NCBI RefSeq assembly: GCF_024810105.1
Contig: NZ_JANUDX010000005.1
Span: 1-64,000, forward strand
Reading direction: 5' to 3'
DNA: 64,000 bases
From: Stenotrophomonas sp. BIGb0135
GTDB taxonomy: Bacteria > Pseudomonadota > Gammaproteobacteria > Xanthomonadales > Xanthomonadaceae
This document shows positions 10,321 to 19,679 of this stretch, piece by piece (the first letter of the stretch is position 1; each line of letters starts with the position of its first letter). Made by a program: the position numbers and the translations under genes. The notes beneath the pieces were generated by a model that saw nothing but the letters and a program-made list of their open reading frames with translations, was not told the DNA's origin and ran no database searches.

Positions 10321-11445
10321 TCAGTGGATCTCGGCCAGTGTTGCCTGCTCACCGTCGGTCAACGGCAAGGACAGGGCCATTTCGGAGAATTCCCAGACCA
10401 CCAGCTTCACTGTCGATGGCCACTGCGCACGCTGCGGCCAGGCGGCCAGCAACGCGCCCGAGAACTGCCCACCATCCAGGCTCTGGTTCCACACTTCGCG
10501 CCCCAGCGCATGGCCCAGGCGCTCGGCAAACAGGCTGCGGCGGCCATTGGAGCTGCCCAGCAGCAGTACCTCCACCGGCGGGGTGTCATCGAGCAGGCCG
10601 CCGCTGCGCAGCGGGGTGATCACCTGCTCCGGCTCGCGGTCGAGCGCCGGGCGCCAGGCCGGCGGTGCCTTCTCCAATCCGGCCAGCACGATCAGGTCGC
10701 CCATGCGCGGTCTGGCTGCGCCCGGCGCGCCGACCTCGAAGGCCTGCCCGCCCGGGCCACCCAGCAAGGGCAGCGCAGCGGCGGCCACCGCGTCGGCCGC
10801 GCGCTGCGCGCCGAGCCGGTTCATGTGCACGTCGGTACGGAAGAACATGGGCGCGTCGGCGCCCTGCAGCACCGGGAGCAGGTCGGCCGACGGCACCTGG
10901 GCGACCTGCAGTGCCTGCTGCCACTGGCCGAGCCGCGCGCGCATGTTCGCCGAATGCCGCAGCCCGCAGGTGTGCGCCTGTTCGATCCGCGACTTGTCCG
11001 GCACCACCACCACCAGCAACTGCACGCCCTGCGCCTTGAGCTGGGCCGACCAGTGCCGCATCAGGCGCACCCGCTGCTGGACGACCTGGTCGCCGGCACC
11101 CGGCTGCGGGCGCAGGCCGTCGCGATAGAACAGCCAGTCCGGGCACCCCAGTGCGACCTGCGGGCCGAGGTCGCCCAGCAGGCGATAGCGCAGCGCCGCC
11201 GTGGCCAGGTCGGCCTGGGCCTGCACCGGCAGCTTGAGCGCTTCGTTGATCGCGCGGCCCGCCTCGCCATCGGCCCAGCGCGCCGGCGCCAGCGACGCCG
11301 CCGGAATCTTCGCCCTGCCCAGCATCCAGCCGCCAGCGAGCAGGCCGACCACCAGCAGCGCGATCACCACCACCGTCGTGGGCAGGTGGGCACGCGCCGG
11401 CGCGGCGGGGGGCAGTGGCGCGGGCGCGCCGGGACGAGCACTCAT
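10321..11445 (-). CDS. AlgJ-like SGNH-type acetyl/acyltransferase, membrane-anchored
   Basis: A 374-residue protein with one N-terminal membrane anchor (about residues 22-42) and a periplasmic domain. Catalytic landmarks of the AlgJ/AlgX fold are visible: the Asp-x-His pair in RTDVHMNRLG (Asp205, His207) and a nucleophile-like Ser in LLLGSSNGRR (298/299). The family takes an acyl group from the MBOAT partner and transfers it to a polymer hydroxyl in the periplasm. ATG at 11445 lies four bases after the preceding gene's stop and twelve bases separate its stop from the MBOAT start. It pairs with a second, signal-peptide-bearing paralogue immediately upstream, the same duplication of function seen with AlgJ and AlgX in alginate clusters. 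Confidence 0.75.
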   Translation of the reverse strand: MSARPGAPAPLPPAAPARAHLPTTVVVIALLVVGLLAGGWMLGRAKIPAASLAPARWADGEAGRAINEALKLPVQAQADLATAALRYRLLGDLGPQVALGCPDWLFYRDGLRPQPGAGDQVVQQRVRLMRHWSAQLKAQGVQLLVVVVPDKSRIEQAHTCGLRHSANMRARLGQWQQALQVAQVPSADLLPVLQGADAPMFFRTDVHMNRLGAQRAADAVAAAALPLLGGPGGQAFEVGAPGAARPRMGDLIVLAGLEKAPPAWRPALDREPEQVITPLRSGGLLDDTPPVEVLLLGSSNGRRSLFAERLGHALGREVWNQSLDGGQFSGALLAAWPQRAQWPSTVKLVVWEFSEMALSLPLTDGEQATLAEIH

Positions 11446-11449
11446 CGGG

Positions 11450-12481
11450 TTACTGCCCCAGTGCCTTGTTCAAGCGTGCGGTCCATTGCTGCGGGGTCAT
11501 GATCGAGGCGTTGTCCCACTGGCCACGTGCATCCGGGCCCTGCACGTAGGACGGCTCGAACATCTGCCAGACCAGCACCTGCGGCTTGTGCGCGCGGAAC
11601 TCGGGCGACTCCAGGTACTCCAGCAGCATCACCCAGTGGCCGACGTTGCCCGGCTTCCAGTTCACCGAGACCGGGCGGTCGAGCACGTTGGAGAGCTTCT
11701 GCGGGAAGCCGAAGTACGGCTGCACCATGCTGTGGCCGGTGACATGCACCGGCGCCGGCGCATCGTCCAGCAGCGACTGCTGCTCGGCCTGGCGGCGCAC
11801 GGTGAAGGTGTCACGGCCAATGGACCTGCGCTGCTCTTCGGTGAGGAACAGTTCGGCCAGGTCGCCGAAGCGGCGTTCCTTGATCTCGCTGCCCAGCGCC
11901 ATCCCGGTGCCGGCCTCGCCCGCCAGGCTGGGCACCTGCTGGCGGATCTGCGCGGCCACGGCCGAGGCCACGGCGTCGGCCGCCGGCTGGGTCCAGTGCT
12001 GGTCGCTGCGGTAGAACACCTCCTGCCCGCCCTGTTTGACCTGGCGCAACACCTGCAACGCATCGACCGAGGGCACGCCGGAGGTTTCCAGCCCGTCATG
12101 GACCAGCGCATAGCGGCCGCGTACGGCCTCGCCCAGGCGCTTGCCGTCGGGCAGCTTGTCTTCGTAGAACAGGGCCTTGTCCGGCAGCACCAGCACCTCC
12201 AGCTTGACCCCGGCCGCGGCCAGCGCGGTGCGCGCCTGGGCGATCAGCTGGGTGTTGCGGGCAATCGCCGGCGCATCGACGTCGGTGAGGCTGCCCCACG
12301 CCGGGAACAGCCAGCCATCCTTGCCGATCAGCACGATCGAGGAGTCCTGGTTGGCCGCGCCGGCCGCCGCCGGCGGCGTCTGTGCGATCGCCGGTGCCGT
12401 GGCGCACAGCGCGCCGCACAGCGCGGCCAGCAACAGCGGCCGCAGGCGGGAGGGGCGGGCGGAGGATCGGGCGTGGGTCAT
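11450..12481 (-). CDS. AlgX/AlgJ-like periplasmic acyltransferase
   Basis: A 343-residue exported protein: a signal peptide ends near residue 33 (APAIA before QT), and no other membrane segment follows. Asp160 and His162 in YRSDQHW, plus Ser251 in VTGHSMVQPYFG, reproduce the Asp-His and Ser elements of the AlgX/AlgJ SGNH-like catalytic site. LIGKDGWLF near residues 51-59 is the opening motif of this group. It differs from the next gene in having a cleavable signal instead of a membrane anchor. An AAAGGA ribosome site precedes ATG 12481. No C-terminal carbohydrate-binding module of the AlgX type is apparent in the length available, so AlgJ-like is equally fair. Expected role: final acyl transfer onto the exported glycan. 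Confidence 0.72.
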   Translation of the reverse strand: MTHARSSARPSRLRPLLLAALCGALCATAPAIAQTPPAAAGAANQDSSIVLIGKDGWLFPAWGSLTDVDAPAIARNTQLIAQARTALAAAGVKLEVLVLPDKALFYEDKLPDGKRLGEAVRGRYALVHDGLETSGVPSVDALQVLRQVKQGGQEVFYRSDQHWTQPAADAVASAVAAQIRQQVPSLAGEAGTGMALGSEIKERRFGDLAELFLTEEQRRSIGRDTFTVRRQAEQQSLLDDAPAPVHVTGHSMVQPYFGFPQKLSNVLDRPVSVNWKPGNVGHWVMLLEYLESPEFRAHKPQVLVWQMFEPSYVQGPDARGQWDNASIMTPQQWTARLNKALGQ

Positions 12482-12501
12482 CGTCGGGTCCTTTTCCTGG
12501 A

Positions 12502-15318
12502 TCAGTAATAGAGCGTGGCAGTGGCGAACAGGCCCTTGGCCCGCTGCGTATCGCCGCCGCCGATGGCGAAGCGGTACTGCACCGCCACGTCGAGATACGA
12601 GCGTGCGGCGTTGTAATGGTCTTCGCGGAACCAGTAACGCACGCCAACGCCGGGACCGGCCCCCAGCGACCAGCTGCTGGCGGTGTCGGACAGGGTGAAG
12701 GACTGCGCGCCGATCAGCGGGTACTCGATGCCACGCACCTTCGAGGTCTGGTCGATCCAGTCCGCGCCGACGACCAGGTACGGGTTGACCACCCAGCGGG
12801 TCTGCGCGGCGCCGAAGCGGTAGCTGCGCCCGGCGCGGACTTCGGCCGCACCAAACCATTGCTGGCGGCGCAGGCGGCCATCGGACTGCAGGATGCGCTG
12901 CGACGGATCGCCATTGGCGTCCAGCGCATCGATGGTGAAGTGGGCGCGGTTGTCGTCCCAGCTCAGGCCGGCCTGCGCGTAACCGCTGAGCGTCCACCAC
13001 TGGTTGACGTCGGTACGCACACCGGTGCCCTTGTAGAAGCCGTAGGTCAGGTAGGACATCCAACCGCCGGCGTTGCTGTCCAGGCGATACCGGGCCAGCG
13101 TGTTGATCTGCAGCGGACGATTGGAGTCGAGCTGGATGCGGCACTGGATCGCGGTGGAATCGGGATAGATGCCGCCGTTGCGGGTGGCGGTACCGGCGAA
13201 CTGGCGGCGCTCGATGCCCGCGCTCAGACCGGTCTGGCCAAACGCATAGCGCACGCCGAAGGAGGCGATGGTGGACGGCCAGCCGGCGATCGAGCGCGAG
13301 CGGCTCAGGCGTTCGGCCCGGGCGCGGGCGTCCTCGGTGGCTTCACCGGTGCAGGGGTCCACGGCCAGGATCGACTCGAACGTGCCGCCCTCGTCGTACA
13401 GCGTGTTGGCGATGCGTGCGTAGGCTTCGAGCGTGCCGTGGCGGGTGTTCAACGCGGGCGGCCGCCAGAATGCTTCGAGCGTGCCGAACACCGAATCGCC
13501 CGGCGTGCTGATCGCCGCGCCGCCGAGGTTGGTGGCTGCCTGGCGCGCGCCGCGGTAGCCGGCCGAGGCGATCACGCCCCACTCGCGCGAGAGGTTGGCG
13601 ATGGAACTGCGGGTGTTGTAACGCTGCGCCGTGTCCAGTTTCAGCGTGCCTGCGTCGGCACTGTCGATCGCGCCGCGCAGCAGGGTCACCGCGTCGCGGT
13701 TGGCGCCGCTGGCCGCGCTGGCATAGGCCTGGTCCAGGATCACGGTGGGCGGCGCCTTGCCGGTGGCCTGGGCCGCGCGGAAGTCGGCCAGCGCCTGCTC
13801 CGGCTCGCCGACGCGCTGGTGGAGGTAGCCGCGCTGCATGAGCAGGGCGGCGTCATCGGGCGTGGCCGCCAACGCGGTGTCCAGGCGCTGCCGCGCCTGC
13901 GCCGCCTGGGCACGGTCGCCGGCCGACAGGGTGGTGGTCAGCAGCGCCTGCAGGGTGCGGTTGTCGGGGTCATCGCTGACGGCCTGCTGGGCCTGGCGGA
14001 TGGCTTCCTGGTAGTCCTGCCGGCCGAATGCCGCGTAGGCGCGCTGCGACGCCCCGCCCTCGCCCTGCAGGTCGGCCGGCATCACTTCGCACTGCGTGCC
14101 GTAAGGGGTATCGCGACACTGCTGGAACGGTGCCGGGTAGTCGGCCAGGGTGAGCGCCTGGCCGGGCCGGGCCCGTGCCAGCGCCTTGCTGCGTTCGGCC
14201 ACCGCATCCTGCACGGCCTTGCGTGCGTCGGCGTCCAGGTCTGCATAGGTCTCCTGCTGCAGCGGCTGCAGCAGCTGGGCCGCGCGCGCGCGGTCGCCGG
14301 CGGCGATCGCCGCATCGGTGGCGAGCAGGCGCACGTTGCGCAATTGCTGGCCATCCAGCCAATCCTGCTTGAGCGCAGCGTCGAAGTCCGCGTTGGCTTG
14401 CGCGGTCTTCATCTGGCGCTGGCGCAGGTAGGCGCGCATCACCAGGGCGACGGTGTCGTCGCTGTCATTGGCCAGGGCCTGGTCGGCGGTGGTCTCGGCT
14501 GCCGGCAGTTGTTCATCGAGCATCTGCGCGGTCATCAGCAGCAGGCGGTGCGAGGCGACATCGGGCGCGTGCTCGACGGCCTGCTGCGCGGATCGGGTGG
14601 CCGCGCCGAAGTCCTGCGCGATCAGTGCCTGATAGCCTTCCTGCGCCGGCTTGACCGCCCGCTGCCGGCCCAGCGCGACCCGCTTGGCCTGCAGGTCGCC
14701 GACGTTGGGCGCGCCGAGCTGGATCGCCGTGGCCGCCGCGGCGTCAGCCTGTTCCAACTGCTGCTGGGCCTCCAGCGAGGCCACCCACAGGGTCGCCCAC
14801 GCGCCCTGCTGCGGTTGCTGGCGGAACGCCTGCTCGGCCTTGCTGGCAGCCTCTGCCATGCGGTCGTTGTTGTAGGCCTCGTAGGCCTGGGTGGCCAGCG
14901 CGAACGCGCGCTGGTACGCCAGCTCGGCCGCCGTGGGTTTCGCGGCGGCGTCAGCCCGGGGGCCGGCGGCGGCATTGCCGCGTGCCGGGGCGGCCGCCAG
15001 CGCCGGCAACGCCGGATCGGTGATGCCCGCGGCGATGGCACGCTGTGCCAGGGCGCGCGCCTCGTCGTTGCGGCCCAGCTTCTGCGCCGCGTAGATCTGC
15101 AGCAGCCGCAGCCGCGCCACGTCCGGGCGCAACCGCACCGCCTCGCTGGCGCTGCGGTAGGCCTGGGGGAAATCGCCGCGCTCATAGGCGCCGAATGCCT
15201 GCTCGGCGATGCGGTAGGCGTTGCCCGAGAGCGGCAATGATTCCTGCGCGTGCGCACAGGCACTGCCCAGGCCGATCAGACTCAGCGCGATCACGCTGGA
15301 AAGCAGGGTGGTCCTCAT
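12502..15318 (-). CDS. nfrA: NfrA-like outer-membrane polysaccharide exporter (TPR + beta-barrel)
   Basis: A 938-residue exported protein (E. coli NfrA about 990). A signal peptide ends near residue 25 (CAHAQ). The first half is a chain of tetratricopeptide-like helical repeats rich in Ala, Gln and Leu (about residues 27-560). The last 380 residues have alternating beta strands with aromatic girdles and end in Tyr-Tyr (ATATLYY), as expected for an outer-membrane barrel. This TPR-plus-barrel plan is shared by BcsC, PgaA and NfrA, and the neighbouring nfrB decides in favour of NfrA. NfrA was first known as the outer-membrane receptor of phage N4 and is thought to export a ManNAc-type glycan. 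Its ATG overlaps the nfrB stop by four bases. Confidence 0.85.
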   Translation of the reverse strand: MRTTLLSSVIALSLIGLGSACAHAQESLPLSGNAYRIAEQAFGAYERGDFPQAYRSASEAVRLRPDVARLRLLQIYAAQKLGRNDEARALAQRAIAAGITDPALPALAAAPARGNAAAGPRADAAAKPTAAELAYQRAFALATQAYEAYNNDRMAEAASKAEQAFRQQPQQGAWATLWVASLEAQQQLEQADAAAATAIQLGAPNVGDLQAKRVALGRQRAVKPAQEGYQALIAQDFGAATRSAQQAVEHAPDVASHRLLLMTAQMLDEQLPAAETTADQALANDSDDTVALVMRAYLRQRQMKTAQANADFDAALKQDWLDGQQLRNVRLLATDAAIAAGDRARAAQLLQPLQQETYADLDADARKAVQDAVAERSKALARARPGQALTLADYPAPFQQCRDTPYGTQCEVMPADLQGEGGASQRAYAAFGRQDYQEAIRQAQQAVSDDPDNRTLQALLTTTLSAGDRAQAAQARQRLDTALAATPDDAALLMQRGYLHQRVGEPEQALADFRAAQATGKAPPTVILDQAYASAASGANRDAVTLLRGAIDSADAGTLKLDTAQRYNTRSSIANLSREWGVIASAGYRGARQAATNLGGAAISTPGDSVFGTLEAFWRPPALNTRHGTLEAYARIANTLYDEGGTFESILAVDPCTGEATEDARARAERLSRSRSIAGWPSTIASFGVRYAFGQTGLSAGIERRQFAGTATRNGGIYPDSTAIQCRIQLDSNRPLQINTLARYRLDSNAGGWMSYLTYGFYKGTGVRTDVNQWWTLSGYAQAGLSWDDNRAHFTIDALDANGDPSQRILQSDGRLRRQQWFGAAEVRAGRSYRFGAAQTRWVVNPYLVVGADWIDQTSKVRGIEYPLIGAQSFTLSDTASSWSLGAGPGVGVRYWFREDHYNAARSYLDVAVQYRFAIGGGDTQRAKGLFATATLYY

Positions 15319-17459
15319 GCCTTCAGCTCTCCGTCGGCGCTGTATTGGGGTTGCCCGGACCGGCGATGCTGCTCGCGCACCGCTTCGGCGATCGCCGCTT
15401 CGGTGGCCACGCCGTGCTTGACCAGGTAGTCGCCGATGCGCCCGTCGCGCTGCGGCTTGTATTCGTCCAGCACGCGCTCGAACTGGTCGCGGGCGATCAG
15501 GCGCATCTCCACCAGCAGGTCGCCGAGCAACGGCACCGCGTCGATGCGGTAGGTTTCACCGCTGATCAGACGCAGGCCGGCATTGATTTCGCTTTCGCGC
15601 GCGATCGACTGCTCCACGGCACTGGCGTGCACGTCGTGCAGCAGCTGGGCCTGCTCAGCCTCGCTGAGCGGGTTGGCCACCGCGACCGACAACGTATCGG
15701 CCGTGCTGCGCGGCAGGGGCAACAGGCGCCACTGCACGCACGCTTCCACCGACAGCGGGAACACCCCGGCCTGCAGGTAGTCCACGTCGATGACGGCACG
15801 CGCCAGGTCGCCCTGGAACGCGATGGCCTCGGCCAGGGTTTCATCATCCAGCCAGCCCTGCGAGACCAGGATCCGGCCCAGCGGCTGCTGGCGCCCGCCC
15901 TGCTGTTGCTGCAGCGCTTCTTCCAGGCGTTCGGGCTCGACCGCCTGCCAGGTGGTGAGCAGCTCGCCGAGGCGCTTGCGGGTCTGCACCAGCTGCGAGG
16001 CACTGGGGAAATCGTGCATGGTCTTGTCCCACACCATGCGCTTGCCGAACAGCAGGTACAGCAGGAACATGCGCCACGCGCGCGCGGTGGCCATGAAGTT
16101 GATCATGTTGCCGACCACCATGCGCGGGATCGACATCAACGCGTGTTCCCATCCGTACAGCTTGTTGACGAAGTAGAAGCGCTGCACCACGCGACTGGCC
16201 AGGGCAGCGGTGGTGATCAGGGCGATGTTCATCTGCCAGGTGCCGGCCTGGAAGATGGTCGGGAACTGGGTCTGCCACAGCCCGGTCATCTTCAAGACCC
16301 AGAACAGCAGCAGCTGCAGGAAGATGATGTAGGCGATGATGCTGACGAACGAGGTGACGATGCCCTTGCGGTCGCGCGCCAGCAGGTACTTGGTGGCCAG
16401 CGACCCGCGCCAGCCCAGCGTTTCCCAGCTCTGCAGGCCGATGCCGAGCACCCAGCGCGCCTTCTGCCGGTAGGAGGCGCGGAAGTTGTCGGGGAAATAC
16501 TCGCGCACGCACAGCGCCATCGACTGGGTACTTTCGCGCACCGGTCCCCAGCCGAACCACGAGGGGCGGCGCACGCGGAACTGCACCGGGAACCGGGCGA
16601 AGATCGAATGCATGCCCATCGCCGCCAGGCGCGCGCCCACGTCGTAGTCCTCGGTGAGGCTGTCGGTGTTGAACGGCTGGTTGTTGGTGGCCGCGCTCAA
16701 TGCCAGCAGCGCCTTGCGCGAGAAGCAGGTGCCGACGCCCGCCGAGGGCACCATGCCGGACACGCTTTCGCGCACCACCAGGTCCTTGGCGTGCCATTCG
16801 GCGAACTCGTCCATGTAGACGCCGGCGATCAACTCGTACCACTCGCGATCCAGCGAGGTCACCGGCAACTGGATCATGTCCTTGCGCGGCAGCAGGTAGT
16901 TGAAGAAGCGCAGCTCCATCGGGTGCAGCACGTCCTCGCTGTCGTGCAGGATCACCCCGGCAAACTCGATGTCGTGGCGCTTCTCGTAATCGAAGATCGA
17001 CAGGATCAGCCAGTTCAGGCAGTCGGCCTTGCTGGTCGGGCCGGCATGCGGCACCTCCACGCGGCGCAGGCGCTTGTAGCGCCGGCGCATGCGCTCCACC
17101 TCGGCGATGGTCTCGGCATCGTTGGGATAGGTGCCGACGAAGACGATGTACTCGCGGTAGTCGAGTACATCGATCATGTTCTCCACCATCTGCGCGATCA
17201 CGTCGTACTCGGCCCAGGCCGGCACCATGATCGCCAACGGTTGCTCCGGGCGCTGCAGCAGGTCCTGCTGGGTCAGCGGGCGATACTCGCGCCGCTTCTT
17301 GACGGTCAGCGTGCGCCAGCTTTCGCGGACCCAGTACCAGATGTCGATGAACAGGTCATCGAGGCTGGAAATCAGGATCAACACGGCCACCGCCGCCGCC
17401 ACTGTTTCCAGGGCGGCGTAGTAGTTGGCCAGGTGGATATCCCAGGGGAGACCGTTCAC
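15315..17459 (-). CDS. nfrB: NfrB-like glycosyltransferase with two MshEN-like c-di-GMP modules
   Basis: A 714-residue inner-membrane processive GT2 enzyme (E. coli NfrB about 745). One N-terminal and several central membrane segments surround the catalytic domain, whose landmarks are the metal-binding Asp run HDSED (172-176), catalytic TED (269-271) and QKARW (332-336). The cytoplasmic tail holds 24-residue MshEN-type motifs in two pairs: RLGELL (from 496) with PLGRIL (from 526), and LLGDLL (from 644) with RIGDYL (from 674), each pair split by six residues. MshEN domains bind c-di-GMP, and E. coli NfrB is c-di-GMP-stimulated and makes a ManNAc-type polymer. The start is GTG at 17459, six bases after the previous stop, with only a weak ribosome site. 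Confidence 0.88.
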   Translation of the reverse strand: MNGLPWDIHLANYYAALETVAAAVAVLILISSLDDLFIDIWYWVRESWRTLTVKKRREYRPLTQQDLLQRPEQPLAIMVPAWAEYDVIAQMVENMIDVLDYREYIVFVGTYPNDAETIAEVERMRRRYKRLRRVEVPHAGPTSKADCLNWLILSIFDYEKRHDIEFAGVILHDSEDVLHPMELRFFNYLLPRKDMIQLPVTSLDREWYELIAGVYMDEFAEWHAKDLVVRESVSGMVPSAGVGTCFSRKALLALSAATNNQPFNTDSLTEDYDVGARLAAMGMHSIFARFPVQFRVRRPSWFGWGPVRESTQSMALCVREYFPDNFRASYRQKARWVLGIGLQSWETLGWRGSLATKYLLARDRKGIVTSFVSIIAYIIFLQLLLFWVLKMTGLWQTQFPTIFQAGTWQMNIALITTAALASRVVQRFYFVNKLYGWEHALMSIPRMVVGNMINFMATARAWRMFLLYLLFGKRMVWDKTMHDFPSASQLVQTRKRLGELLTTWQAVEPERLEEALQQQQGGRQQPLGRILVSQGWLDDETLAEAIAFQGDLARAVIDVDYLQAGVFPLSVEACVQWRLLPLPRSTADTLSVAVANPLSEAEQAQLLHDVHASAVEQSIARESEINAGLRLISGETYRIDAVPLLGDLLVEMRLIARDQFERVLDEYKPQRDGRIGDYLVKHGVATEAAIAEAVREQHRRSGQPQYSADGELKA

Positions 17460-17465
17460 GGGCGA

Positions 17466-19679
17466 TCAGTGCCCGCTGCTGCCGGACGCGCGGCGACGAC
17501 GGATCTGGGCGACGCGTGCGGCCAGCAGGGCAAACACCACCAGGCCGACCAGCACCAGCAGCCACACCATGTGCTGCTGCCACCACGGCTGCGGGTTGCC
17601 GACATCGGCCAGCCGTGCGCCATACGGATCCTGGCTGTTGAAATCAGTCACCACGCCACTGCCATCGAGCACGGCGAGGTCGCCGCGCCGCAGCCGGAAC
17701 GGCTGCTCCAGCAGCGGGCCCTGCGCACCGAGGTCGGTGTAGAGCACGCCGGTGTGGCCACCGCCGTCCACCACCTGCACGGCGGCGGCACGGTCCAACC
17801 CGGTCACGTCGAGCAGCGGCTGGTTGCCGCCGTTGACCACCAGGTGACCGTCCTTGAGCCCGGCCGGGCTGATCCCGGACGGGGCCAGCGCGAAGGCCAG
17901 GTATGGATGGCCGGGGCTGATCGCGGTACCGGCGGCCACCACCTTCAGCTCGGCCGCCTGCGGCGACACGCCCACCGCACTGGCGATGGCGATCACCTTG
18001 GCCAGCGATGCCGGGGCATCCTGCAGCCAGGTGGTCGGGACGAACACTTCATTGGCGTGCGCCAGCTGGCTGGCCGCGCCGATGAAGTCGGCATCGAGGG
18101 TCCGCTTGGCCAGGGTCAGGTGGCTGCTGGGCAGCACCGACACCGGGAAGGCGGTGGCCGGGTCGTGGCAGTACGGGCGCGCCGGCTGGCGCAGGAAGCT
18201 GATGCGCACTTCGTTGCGTGCCGCCAGCGCATAGGCCGGCACCTTGGCGACCAGTCGCTGCGGCTTGCCGTCGCTGGCCAGCACCTTGGCGCCCAGCAGA
18301 TAGTCGTTGAAGTAGATGCTGGCTACCGCGCCCTGCCCGGCCGCGTTGGGCGCGGCCGAGACATCGACCACCACCTGGTCGGGCAGACGGCCGTCGGCCG
18401 AGAGGGCGCCGAGCTCGAAGCTGGCGGTCCGGTCGCCGCGGGTGACGATGTCCAGGGTGCCGGCGATGTTGCCCAGGCGGCTGAGCAGCACGGCGTCTTC
18501 GCCGACCGGCGCTGCGCTGGCCTGCGCAACCTGCAGGGTGCGGCCCAGTGCATAGGCACGCCACTGCTCGCTGAGCAGCCCGGCCACCTTGGCCCCGGCG
18601 TCGGCGGCGACCACCAGCGTGGGACGCCCGGCGACCGCGGCCACGCTCACCGACGCGGTGCCGGTGCCCTTCTCCAATGCGGCCATGTCGCTGCCGCGCC
18701 ACGCGGTGAATGCAGCCGCGGCGTCGCCACCGCTCGCACCGACTTCCGTTGCCAGGGCGTCCAGCGCAGCGCGCACGGCGGCGCGCAGCGGATCGGTACT
18801 GATCGCCACGTCCACCGCCAGCGGGCCGCTGTCGCGCAGTGACAGCAGCGCGCCCACCTCGGCCAGAGAGGCGATCCGGTGCTGGCTGCCGCCAGCGGCC
18901 AATGCCGCGTAGGCCGGCACGCCCTGCAGGCTGGCCGGAATGCTGATGCCGGTCAGGTCGACGGTACCGCCCACCACCGGCAGCGCCACCACGTCCACCT
19001 GCTTGCCACCGTTGCGCAGCGCCGCACCTACCCGCCACGCCGCGTCGTAGGCCGGTGCCTGCAGCGCCTTGCCATCCACCAGCAGGCGCACCCGCGCCGG
19101 CAGGGCGCCCCAGGCCTTGGCCACGGTGTTCACCGCGCGGCCGTCGAAGCGATAGCTGAAGCGCGAGTCCGGCGACAGCCGCAGCACGTTGGCCGGGGCG
19201 CTCTGGTCGGCGCAGCGATAGTCGGATACCACCGACCACCAGCCGACGTTGACCCGCACGAAGCCGTTGTCGCGCGGCAGCCCGTCGATGGCCAGCAACT
19301 GGCTGGCATCGCCCTGCGGATCGGTGATCGAGCGCGCGGCGACCGGGTCGCCGTCCACCGACCACAGGCCCGAGCTGCGCCCGGTATGGCCGCGCACGTA
19401 GCGGCCATCGAGCTGCAGCTGCGCATCGCGGGTGGGCACGCCCGCCGGGACCGGCAGGTAGATTTCGCGCTGGCTCTCCTGCCCGCTGAGGGTCAGCGCC
19501 TGGCGGAAGCCAAGCTCGCGCAGGGTCATGCTGCGGGTCACGGTGGCATCGGCGGCCCACTCGCTGAACTGCCCGGCCGCGGTGTCGGCGGCGTGGGCAG
19601 GACTGAGTGGGAGGGCCAGGACCAAGGCCAGCGGTACTACCTTGGGGAAATGAGCGGTAATCCGGTTGGTCTGGGTCAT
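17466..19679 (-). CDS. BcsB-like periplasmic, membrane-anchored polysaccharide synthase partner
   Basis: A 737-residue protein with a signal peptide (ending PAHA before AD, about residue 30), a long periplasmic part of beta-rich domains, and one C-terminal membrane helix (WLLVLVGLVVFALLAARVA) followed by a basic tail. That topology is the one of BcsB, which guides cellulose from BcsA through the periplasm. Here the synthase is NfrB, whose E. coli operon has the unrelated or much shorter YbcH, so this gene probably fills the BcsB position for the NfrB polymer. No BcsA-like gene is in the window. The ATG overlaps the wecB stop (ATGA at 19676-19679). The start and topology are clear; the BcsB name is by domain layout. 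Confidence 0.7.
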   Translation of the reverse strand: MTQTNRITAHFPKVVPLALVLALPLSPAHAADTAAGQFSEWAADATVTRSMTLRELGFRQALTLSGQESQREIYLPVPAGVPTRDAQLQLDGRYVRGHTGRSSGLWSVDGDPVAARSITDPQGDASQLLAIDGLPRDNGFVRVNVGWWSVVSDYRCADQSAPANVLRLSPDSRFSYRFDGRAVNTVAKAWGALPARVRLLVDGKALQAPAYDAAWRVGAALRNGGKQVDVVALPVVGGTVDLTGISIPASLQGVPAYAALAAGGSQHRIASLAEVGALLSLRDSGPLAVDVAISTDPLRAAVRAALDALATEVGASGGDAAAAFTAWRGSDMAALEKGTGTASVSVAAVAGRPTLVVAADAGAKVAGLLSEQWRAYALGRTLQVAQASAAPVGEDAVLLSRLGNIAGTLDIVTRGDRTASFELGALSADGRLPDQVVVDVSAAPNAAGQGAVASIYFNDYLLGAKVLASDGKPQRLVAKVPAYALAARNEVRISFLRQPARPYCHDPATAFPVSVLPSSHLTLAKRTLDADFIGAASQLAHANEVFVPTTWLQDAPASLAKVIAIASAVGVSPQAAELKVVAAGTAISPGHPYLAFALAPSGISPAGLKDGHLVVNGGNQPLLDVTGLDRAAAVQVVDGGGHTGVLYTDLGAQGPLLEQPFRLRRGDLAVLDGSGVVTDFNSQDPYGARLADVGNPQPWWQQHMVWLLVLVGLVVFALLAARVAQIRRRRASGSSGH

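Noticed and set aside
12382..18842. Long plus-strand frames opposite nfrA, nfrB and the BcsB-like gene
   Set aside because: Arg/Gln/His-rich translations without motifs; the minus-strand genes are complete and recognisable.
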